DNA from: Paracyclopina nana
Lineage: Eukaryota; Arthropoda; Copepoda; Cyclopoida; Cyclopettidae
Direction of reading: 5' to 3'
Assembly: GCA_019096065.1 (NCBI GenBank)
Contig: JAGUCH010000008.1
Location: 1,307,001-1,371,000 of the forward strand
Length of the DNA stretch: 64,000 nucleotides
Shown here: positions 34,729-45,500 of the stretch, in pieces
Position numbering within the stretch: the stretch's first letter is position 1
Layout of the letters: each line of letters starts with the position of its first letter
Made by a program: the position numbers and the translations under genes
Notes under the pieces: model-generated
What the model was told of the DNA's origin: nothing
Databases searched by the model: none
The model's input: the letters and a program-made list of their open reading frames with translations, nothing else

Positions 34729-37700
34729 CTACTGTGGCACAGTTTTCTTGATGACTTTGAGTCTATCATGGATGTCAAAGGCTGTGGCAATCACAAAGTC
34801 TGGCAATAAAGCAGCCACAATGATGAAGATGGTGATGGCAAAGTGGACGAGCAAAGTCTCATCAAACATATGGTTGTAGGTGTAGAATACATCATAGTTG
34901 GCCACAAATACGTTGTCCATCAATACTGAGTCATAGATCACTGTCCCAGCAACATAGGAGCCTATGGACCATAATACAGACAGGACCAGCAGCCAACTCC
35001 AGTATTTGGCTTCCAGCAATATCTTCAAGTTCACTACAGTACAAGAGGCTCCGGCAATCACAGCTCCCAAAGAGGTCAGGCCATGGCCAAATACAGTGGA
35101 GGTCTCAACCATGTTCCAGTACAAGTACCAAGGGAAGAAGATGGCCAGGGAATGCCAAATTCCCAAGAAGAACCACATGCAGAACCTCCTTTTGGTCATC
35201 AGAGCATTTCCCCGGTTCTTCTTGTACAATTCAGGGTATTGGAGCAGGACTTGATCGGTGTACTTTTGTTCGGTCAGCCCGTATACAACCACAGGTACAG
35301 CGGTGTACAGGGTATTGTACAGGAACAAGAAGATGCTTTCGTACAGTGTCGATCCAGAAAAGTTGGAGAAGAAGGCAAAGATGAGCTGGCAGGTGAAGCA
35401 AGCAATGTTTTTGTAGAATGAATACTGCAAAATAAACCATGCCCTCAGACAATGTCATCAATATACAACTCAAAGAGAATACCTGAACAAGGAAGGAATG
35501 CCTAGTATAGAACCAATGACCATGGACCAGCAGAAGCCGCTGTAAATGGCAAAATTTTGTAAAAGCAAAGTCAGCTGACTGGGAAGCAGCTGAGCCCTCC
35601 CTGCCAATCAGTCCTAGGCCAACATGAGCCTCTTGAATCATTGACACATCATTGCCTCCATCCCCAATGGCACAGGTGATGAAGTTAGTGTCTGCTTCCT
35701 TGATCATCGTCACCAGGTGGGACTTTTGCACTGGAGACAACCTGCAAGCAATCACACTATGGCATTTGGTAGAGATTGCAGACAATTTGCTCTTGTTGCT
35801 GGGAGACTTAGATATGGCACTGATGGCTTTGCCATCAATCACCAAGCAAGGCTTAGCAAAAGTCCAGTTAGCCCTGGTGGTATACACCTCATCAACCAAG
35901 GTGAAGAGGCTTTTCCTATCAAGCACTTCACAAAAGTCAATGAGGTCTGCATTGGAGACCACCATGCCAGCAGCATGAGCCATGTTCACTGCTGTTTCCT
36001 TCTTATCACCAGTCAACATCCAAGTTGTGATGCCTGCTCGATGAAGCTTCTCGATAGTTTCAACCACCTTGTCCTGCAGCTTGTCTTCGATACCGGTTGC
36101 ACCTAGTAGGGTCATGCCAGTCTCCATCTCCTTGTAGACCCTCCGGACATACTTGATCCTATTCACAATGGATTGTTTGGCTTGCTCCAGCTCATGGCTG
36201 AAGGTGTTGAACTGTTCTCTTGTGATGACCTTGTAGGCATACACCAAAGTCCTAAGTCCTTCTGATGCAAAGTGGTCCACAATCTGACTGGTATCGTCCA
36301 CAGGACCACTGGTGCAAATTGGAAGGACCGAAGTCTCAGCACCCTTGGTGAAGACATAGATGGGCTCTTCCTCGCTATCTGACATCAAGTCTCGTTTCTT
36401 GGGCCTTACAATGACAGACATACACTTCCGGAAGGAGTCAAATTGGAGCTCTGCCAACTTTTTGAAGGTATGAACATGGCCATCTTGAGTGCAGACTGTG
36501 ATGGTCCCATCCATTTCCTCTCCACAAAAGCTCAACCCTGCCCTGTTGCAGCTATCGACAATTGCAAACTCATCCGGACTGGAAGCCACAAAGTGTCCAC
36601 TTGTGTATTCCACAGAGTGGCACAAAGTCATTCCCATGGTGAAGTGATTCCATGACAGGTCTCTCAGATGTTGGACATCATACACTTTGCCATTCTGGCA
36701 AAACTGTCGGAAGATCATAACATTTTGGGTCAGAGTGCCTGTTTTGTCTGAAAACAGGTGAGTCACTAGCCCTAGCTCTTCATTGATGTCAGACGTTCTG
36801 ACAATGGCTGGTCTCTCCTTGTTGTCATCCATGAGCTTTTGGTCCCATTGGACAAACATTGAACCCACAAACTTTTGAAGCTCCAAAGAGACATAGAGTG
36901 AAATTGGAATGATGTAGTTGTACAGAACCATCCACAGTAGAAAAGTAGTTAGGCCATTTGATGTGTTTTTGAAGAAGTAAGAGCTGCCTAGGTACCAATG
37001 AAAGTCATCACTTGCTGTTGGCTCCTCAGTTTTGAGTTGCTTGATGAAGTCACCATATGATGCAGAAGAGTTGACATACTCCACCCCAAACTGCATCGTC
37101 ATAAAAGTTGAGAATCCCAACTCAAACAACAGCACCACTACAAAGGCCACCAGGTACCTGTTCAAGGCTCGTTCCACAGATGAGAATTTGTTGTGGGTAA
37201 TCAAGGAGTTCATGTGTATTTTGGTTTGTGGTCCAGCATAGACACATACACCGTAGACTTCAGATGTATTCTTAAGTTGGGCGCCAGTAAGTAATAGGTT
37301 TTCAGCTGACAAACCCACAGATTCTTCCAGCTGGGCTTGATTACCAAAGCTGTGCATCCTTCCAAGAAAGTTGTCGAGCTTGGGATTTGGGTTTTCACAC
37401 TCAATGCAACCTGCAAAGCTGTCAATCTCTTCCAGACTTCGCATGTTTTTTGTAAGGGGTGATGACAGCCTTGTTTTGAGGCTGGTCTCTCCATCCAAGT
37501 TGGCAGTCATAGTGTAACATTGGCCTTGGTCTTGAGATGTTGACAGCACAACCATGTCACAGGGAATCATTTCATTATCCACCAGGTAAACAATATCACC
37601 TACCATGATATCCTCAGCAATTATTTCTTGTAAGCTCCCATTCCGTATCACATGAACTGGCTTCTTGTTTGTTTGGCTGAAATGCAAGGTGAGCTCATTA

Positions 37701-38852
37701 AAAATGCATGCTGACTATGTTGATTACTTTTGCTGCAAGACACATCAATACTAATTATGAAAAACAAAACTTTAAATGCATTCACATATCGTACTGCAAT
37801 TTGTATGAAAAGTATGAGGGCGGGCAGTGCGCTCTCAGTCACAACAATTGCAAATAAGCTTATAGCAAACATTTTTTCAGCATTGACGTCATGAATGTAT
37901 ATATCTATATCAACAGCATGCTAAACTAGGATTGCCAACTACACTTTTTTGAGGATTAATTTCCTCCTTTTTTACAATGTTATCATTGCTGATGTCAGAG
38001 TGATCAGGTAAAGTTGTTAACTAACTAAGCAAAGCGTGCATGCAGCTGAGTCATGCTAAGGAATGTTCTGCATCTTGAAGCAGAATTTGAAAAGACTATG
38101 TGTTGATTTGAATGGGAAATGAAAATGCAGTCATGAATTCAATTTAAAGCTTACTTGTCACTCTTGTGCCTGAGGTAATCTTCATAGCCTTGCTTGATCA
38201 TGGTTACCAAAATGACAAAGACCAAGCTAAGGATCCAGCTGCTAGGTGAAATGGGAGACTCTTCAAGCACCATGGTGAGAATCATGGTGAGTAGGAAATA
38301 AATATTGGCCATCCTCCTGAACTGTTCATACAAATTGTAAGGTACAAAGGTTAAGAAGGTGTATTTGGAGGTATGGTATCGGTTGGCTCTCTTGGGTCCT
38401 TCGAAGCTTGTCTGGTCCCTCTTGTGGTCCACATGGAGCTCCCTGTACAAGTGTTCTGAAAATTTGTTGCCCACGACAAAGACCCTTTTGTCATATTTCT
38501 TGTGCTCCTTCCAGAACTGTTCAATCTTCTTCTTGATTGTCTTGAGCCTTAGGGACCCTGGCAGGTACAATTTGGGCATCCAGGGACAGAAGGAGAGAAC
38601 TGACTCAAACAGGTAGATGGGCTTCTTGCTTGACTCATCCTTCTCCCCATCAAACTCATCTTCTTCATCGATGGTTCCTCCCCTAAGACTTCTGATGCTC
38701 AAGTGAGAAATTCTGCTGAGCTTGCTCTCATTCCTCCTGTGAGTTCTCTTGAACTTTTGGGGGGACTTGCCCACACTGGAGGGGGACCTGATGGCCCCAT
38801 AGGAAGTAGAAGGCTGTGGACTTCCATGGGCTTCTACTTCATGAATGGTCAT
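34729..38852 (-). CDS. P4-type phospholipid flippase, ATP11-like
   Basis: P4-ATPases move phospholipids to the cytosolic leaflet using ATP (family knowledge). Three exons, 38155-38852, 35483-37676 and 34729-35424, give 1,195 residues. Key motifs are DGETSLKTR (actuator domain), FSDKTGTLTQN (phosphorylated Asp), TGDKKETA and GDGGNDVSMIQ (hinge and Mg binding). Membrane helices flank these. The TSKYTFLTFVPYNLYEQFRRMANIYF entry and IKQGYEDYLRHKSD stretch match the ATP11A/B/C class better than ATP8 or ATP9. N-terminus: the frame is open further to an ATG at 39,089, but I start at 38,852 because the upstream residues look like UTR. The N-terminal extension (about 100 residues, Ser- and charge-rich) precedes the conserved domain. 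Introns are 58 and 478 bp. Flippases of this class usually need a CDC50 subunit, not seen here. Confidence 0.93.
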
Positions 38853-39564
38853 GTTAGCTTCTTCTGCAAGATTGTTTTTTATAGTTTGAAACTTGATCAG
38901 CTTGATCTGTTTTATTTTTGTCTCAAACTTGATTTCCTTTATTTGTGCTCTCTGCTTTGACACATCACAGGGGGGATGTGTTAGGTTTAAAATTCTCACT
39001 CTTTGTGAGAATAAAAAGCAGTTTTGGTGGCAACAGCTGCTGCACCTTCTATTTTTATCAGTGATTTGTTGCCGAAAAAAATCCAGCACTCATGAACAAA
39101 GATAAGATAATGATGTTTCCACATACACTTTTCCTCATTCGGCAAAAAAGCTTGAATTGATTGTTAATTCAGTGCAATGTTCTTACCATGAAAAAGTTGT
39201 TAAATGATGTGGGGTGAAACAAGGACTCTCAAGGTGCCCAAGGTTATTGATCAAAGTCATGTTTAGTCAAGATAAGAGCAATGTGCAGCTTGTTCAGGCA
39301 TTTTGCTTCGATATCACATTCTATGCCTATTTGAAATAAACTAAATACATATGTACAATGGGAAGGTCAGTCATCGAATGTCAGCAGTTGACACATGTGT
39401 TAAAAGTAGGGCCATGTATGTATGTTTTGCCTACTACACAGCTCGTGCCCCTGACAACCAGGTATATTCTATCTGGCTAAAAGAGCCTACTTTTTTAATA
39501 TTGCCACTTTTATTATAGTAGTGCAACAACAATACAGCTAGGTATAAAAACTGCAAATTCAATA
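38853..39564. other. Spacer between two minus-strand genes
   Basis: Holds the presumed promoter and 5' UTR of the flippase gene and the 3' UTR of the thioesterase gene (TTTATT, a reverse AATAAA, near 39,510). No further gene seen. Confidence 0.5.
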
Positions 39565-42500
39565 CTATGGGAGAGTTCTCCTAAAAAAGTCCAGCATGGT
39601 TTGCCAGGCCTTGATTTGGCCCAGGGAATGAAGGTGAATGTCAGAGCCTCCCATGTTCACTCTGTTCCTTGGATACATCACTAGGTTGGTCAATGTGGTT
39701 GGTGGGCTATTTGGCAAATCTACCAAATGACCAGTTCCAGGTAGCACCAAATGTTCGTTGTGTGGGGGATGGGTAACCTTGCCTAATTGGGACTTGACCA
39801 AGTCCTGGGAAGCCTTTTGAGGGCAGCACCTGTCATCTTGTCCATGAATGAAGAGGAAAGAGGCCTGAAAGTTAGACATTTGAAGGGCGCGTAGCGTTCT
39901 TTTTGTGTTTATGCTACCTTGCTAGTTTCGAAAGGAATCAAAGACTCCTTTTGGTCTGCAGCTCCATCAAACATTTGGGCAAACTCTATGGGATCACTGG
40001 TGTTTTCTAGCAATTCCGGTTGCTTCCACTTCCAAGCTTAATAAAAAATAAAGTATTTTGAAATGAGGAAAGAAAGACTCCGCTTACTTTTAAGCAGAGG
40101 GTTCCCTTTGTACTTGTAACTTTCACCTGTTGCAACAGGGATTCCATTGATGAATGTCACTGCTTTGACCTAAAATGTAATTGTTTTTAAATATTGATCA
40201 ACTAGCTAAAGCATGTCAACCTTGTTTGTTAAGTAAGTGGCCATCAAAAGTGCCAACTCAGCCCCTTTGGAAATGCCCACAACTCCAATGGAGTCAAAGC
40301 GTTCCATCAATAAATCAATAGCTTCCTCAAAGTAGTCAAGTTCTAGAAAAGCCAATCAAGCAAATGAATCAAGCTTTTTTTTTAATGAAAAAATGTGTAC
40401 CAAGATTGAGGTAATTTTTGGGCAAATCATCCACTCCAAAATATGCCAAGGCCAATGATGCAAATCCTCTTGAAGCCAACAAGGCTGACCTTTCTTCAAC
40501 AACTTTGCCCTTGTGAATTCCTCCATAGAGAGTGATTATGCACTTATTTCCTGGATTGTCTGGCAAAAAGAGTGTGCCTCTCACTCTACCTGCCTGAAAA
40601 GCAAAAAATAAAGGCTGGCCTTGAAATTATGCTACTGCTTTGATTTCCACCTTGATTTCTTGCCTGTGAACCTGAGCAGACATGATTTGCCTAATCACAG
40701 TTTTTTGCATGCTATTGCCATTTTCATTGCTTAGACTGAATTTGCAATAGTAAGGCTGAGTCACATCACTTGTCCACAATCTTGGGGCTGATCCTGGCTT
40801 AGGTGTCAAATTCCATAACAATGACAAGGCCTTTTCACCCCGAAGGTCAATTTGGCCTTTGCCATCAGATTCCAGCATATAAGATGAGCCAAAATTGATA
40901 TTTGTGCTGTTATAAAAGTCCACCTCCATTTTGTCTTAAAAAATATCGGCAGTGGCCAGATATCCAGCGCACAGAATCCCCGAAATTGGCTCGCCCGCTA
41001 CCAAGCTAGGCAAGTGCAACAAAAAGCTCAGATCGCGCGCCTTGCCCAGCTTATTGAATGCACACAATCACCAAAATCAGCTCACCCAAAAAAGCTATGC
41101 TCCCAACCCCAAATTTCTTGTCCTCATGTGCTCAGGGGGTCAATGATCTGCTAAAATTCATGTGCGGGGTCAATGACCTGTTTAAATTCTCGCGCGCCCT
41201 CTATTCAGCGCTTTAATGCCGGCCCGCCAGGAAAAAACTTTTTTCTAGCCAAATTACTTGTCCTCATGTGCTCAAGGGGTCAATGAACTGATTTAATTCT
41301 CCGGCGGGGTCAATGACCTGTTTAAATTCTCGCGCGCCCTCTATTCAGCGCTTTAATGCCGGCCCGCCAGGAAAAATTTTTTTTCTAGCCAAATTTCTTG
41401 TCCTCATGTGCTCAGGGGGTCAATGACCTGTTAAAATTCTCGCGCGGGGTCAATGACCTGTTTAAATTCTCGCCCGCCCTCTAAATAACGCTATAATGCC
41501 GGCCCGCCTGTACAAAACTTTTTTCTAGCCAAATTTCTTGTCCTCATGTGCTCAGGGGGTCAATGACCTGTTTAAATTCTCGCGCGCCCTCTATTTAGCG
41601 CTTTAATGCCGGCCCACCAGGAAAAAACTTTTTTCTTGCCAAATTTCTTGTCCTCATGTGCTCAGGGGGTCAATGACCTGTTTAAATTCTCGCACGCCCT
41701 CTATTTAGCACTTTAATGCCGGCCCACCAGGAAAAAACTTTTTTCTTGCCAAATTTCTTGTCCTCATGTGCTCAGGGGGTCAATGACCTGTTTAAATTCT
41801 CGCGCGCCCTCATTTCAGCGCTTTAATGCCGGCCGGCTAGGAAAAATCTTTTTTCTAGCCAAATTTCTTAACCTCATGTGCTCAGGGGGTCAATGACCTT
41901 TATTCAAGTTTCGCTCCCAGTTCAAAAAAGTTACCAAAAAATATGCTAGTTTCAGTTAGTTTTTGCACTGGGAGACTAGTCTGGTAGAACTAGGTGAAGC
42001 AAAGGCTTAATTTTGGCCTTTGTCAAAAAATGCAATTTTGCTCCAGTAAGTAATACGTTACGCGAGTTTCGCTCCCAGCTCAAAAAAGTTGCCAAAAAAT
42101 ATGCTAGTTTCAGTTAGTTTTTGCACTGGGAGACTAGTCTGGTCAAAACTAGGTGAAGCAAAGGCTTAATTTTGGCCTTTGTCAAAAAATGCAATTTTGC
42201 TCCAGTAATTACTCACGTTACGCGAGTTTCGCTCCCAGCTCAAAAAAGTTGCCAAAAAATATGCTAGTTTCAGTTAGTTTTTGCACTGGGAGACTAGTCT
42301 GGTAGAACTAGGTGAAGCAAAGGCTTAATTTTGGCCTTTGTCCAAAAATGCAATTTTGCTCCAGTAAGTAATACGTTACGCGAGTTTCGCTCCCAGCTCA
42401 AAAAAGTTGCCAAAAAATATGCTAGTTTCAGTTAGTTTTTGCACTGGGAGACTAGTCTGGTCAAAACTAGGTGAAGCAAAGGCTTAATTTTGGCCTTTGT

Positions 42501-45500
42501 CAAAAAATGCAATTTTGCTCCAGTAATTACTCACGTTACGTGAGTTTCGCTCCCAGCTCAAAAAAGTTGCCAAAAAATATGCTAGTTTCAGTTAGTTTTT
42601 GCACTGGGAGACTAGTCTGGTAGAACTAGGTGAAGCAAAGGCTTAATTTTGGCCTTTGTCAAAAAATGCAATTTTGCTCCAGTAATTACTCACGTTACGT
42701 GAGTTTCGCTCCCAGCTCAAAAAAGTTGCCAAAAAATATGCTAGTTTCAGTTAGTTTTTGCACTGGGAGACTAGTCTGGTAGAACTAGGTGAAGCAAAGG
42801 CTTAATTTTGGCCTTTGTCAAAAAATGCAATTTTGCTCCAGTAATTACTCACGTTACGTGAGTTTCGCTCCCAGCTCAAAAAAGTTGCCAAAAAATATGC
42901 TAGTTTCAGTTAGTTTTTGCACTGGGAGACTAGTCTGGTAGAACTAGGTGAAGCAAAGGCTTAATTTTGGCCTTCGTCAAAAAATGCAATTTTGCTCCAG
43001 TAATTACTCACGTTACGTGAGTTTCGCTCCCAGCTCAAAAAAGTTGCCAAAAAATATGCTAGTTTCAGTTAGTTTTTGCACTGGGAGACTAGTCTGGTAG
43101 AACTAGGTGAAGCAAAGGCTTAATTTTGGCCTTCGTCAAAAAATGCAATTTTGCTCCAGTAATTACTCACGTTACGTGAGTTTCGCTCCCAGCTCAAAAA
43201 AGTTGCCAAAAAATATGCTAGTTTCAGTTAGTTTTTGCACTGGGAGACTAGTCTGGTAGAACTAGGTGAAGCAAAGGCTTAATTTTGGCCTTTGTCAAAA
43301 AATGCAATTTTGCTCCAGTAATTACTCACGTTACGTGAGTTTCGCTCCCAGCTCAAAAAAGTTGCCAAAAAATATGCTAGTTTCAGTTAGTTTTTGCACT
43401 GGGAGACTAGTCTGGTAGAACTAGGTGAAGCAAAGGCTTAATTTTGGCCTTCGTCAAAAAATGCAATTTTGCTCCAGTAATTACTCACGTTACGTGAGTT
43501 TCGCGCTCCCAGCTCAAAAAAGTTGCCAAAAAATATGCTAGTTTCAGTTAGTTTTTGCACTGGGAGACTAGTCTGGTCAAAACTAGGTGAAGCAAAGGCT
43601 TAATTTTGGCCTTTGTCAAAAAATGCAATTTTGCTCCAGTAATTACTCACGTTACGCGAGTTTCGCTCCCAGCTCAAAAAAGTTGCCAAAAAATATGCTA
43701 GTTTCAGTTAGTTTTTGCACTGGGAGACTAGTCTGGTAGAACTAGGTGAAGCAAAGGCTTAATTTTGGCCTTTGTCAAAAAATGCAATTTTGCTCCAGTA
43801 AGTAATACGTTACGCGAGTTTCGCTCCCAGCTCAAAAAAGTTGCCAAAAAATATGCTAGTTTCAGTTAGTTTTTGCACTGGGAGACTAGTCTGGTAGAAC
43901 TAGGTGAAGCAAAGGCTTAATTTTGGCCTTTGTCAAAAAATGCAATTTTGCTCCAGTAATTACTCACGTTACGTGAGTTTCGCTCCCAGCTCAAAAAAGT
44001 TGCCAAAAAATATGCTAGTTTCAGTTAGTTTTTGCACTGGGAGACTAGTCTGGTAGAACTAGGTGAAGCAAAGGCTTAATTTTGGCCTTCGTCAAAAAAT
44101 GCAATTTTGCTCCAGTAATTACTCACGTTACGTGAGTTTCGCTCCCAGCTCAAAAAAGTTGCCAAAAAATATGCTAGTTTCAGTTAGTTTTTGCACTGGG
44201 AGACTAGTCTGGTAGAACTAGGTGAAGCAAAGGCTTAATTTTGGCCTTCGTCAAAAAATGCAATTTTGCTCCAGTAATTACTCACGTTACGTGAGTTTCG
44301 CTCCCAGCTCAAAAAAGTTGCCAAAAAATATGCTAGTTTCAGTTAGTTTTTGCACTGGGAGACTAGTCTGGTAGAACTAGGTGAAGCAAAGGCTTAATTT
44401 TGGCCTTTGTCAAAAAATGCAATTTTGCTCCAGTAATTACTCACGTTACGTGAGTTTCGCTCCCAGCTCAAAAAAGTTGCCAAAAAATATGCTAGTTTCA
44501 GTTAGTTTTTGCACTGGGAGACTAGTCTGGTAGAACTAGGTGAAGCAAAGGCTTAATTTTGGCCTTTGTCAAAAAATGCAATTTTGCTCCAGTAATTACT
44601 CACGTTACGTGAGTTTCGCTCCCAGCTCAAAAAAGTTGCCAAAAAATATGCTAGTTTCAGTTAGTTTTTGCACTGGGAGACTAGTCTGGTAGAACTAGGT
44701 GAAGCAAAGGCTTAATTTTGGCCTTTGTCAAAAAATGCAATTTTGCTCCAGTAATTACTCACGTTACGTGAGTTTCGCTCCCAGCTCAAAAAAGTTGCCA
44801 AAAAATATGCTAGTTTCAGTTAGTTTTTGCACTGGGAGACTAGTCTGGTAGAACTAGGTGAAGCAAAGGCTTAATTTTGGCCTTTGTCAAAAAATGCAAT
44901 TTTGCTCCAGTAATTACTCACGTTACGTGAGTTTCGCTCCCAGCTCAAAAAAGTTGCCAAAAAATATGCTAGTTTCAGTTAGTTTTTGCACTGGGAGACT
45001 AGTCTGGTCAAAACTAGGTGAAGCAAAGGCTTAATTTTGGCCTTTGTCAAAAAATGCAATTTTGCTCCAGTAAGTAATACGTTACGTGAGTTTCGCTCCC
45101 AGCTCAAAAAAGTTGCCAAAAAATATGCTAGTTTCAGTTAGTTTTTGCACTGGGAGACTAGTCTGGTCTTGGGCAACTTGACTCATAGGCTTAGTCTTTC
45201 GCAAGTTTTGTAGAGTCACGCGATTTTTAAAAATAGCTCATAACATAAAACGTATTTAAATAGCAGCTATTTAAGTACGTTCAGAGGCTATTTAAATACA
45301 TTTTATGCTATGAGCTATTTAAATAGCGTGACAATACAAAACTTGCGAAAGACTAAGCCATAGTTTTGACTCATTTTGAATTGCAATTGCAATTTGAAAC
45401 TTGCGCATCGCGTTATACTACTCCATAACTGCTAAGAATGCGCGAAATTCTTGACTTGGCCAATTGTGAGTCAACAATTCAATGACAGCTGTTTATTTGA

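Noticed and set aside
40627-40929. Thioesterase gene starting at the ATG at 40,929 and reading through to 40,627
   Set aside because: An internal donor at 40,650 restores the family alignment (EIK then AGRVRGTLFLP), and exon 1 across the transposon supplies the missing N-terminus.
41901-45167. Coding or RNA gene inside the 159-bp array
   Set aside because: No sustained frame, no cloverleaf, and near-identical units throughout.
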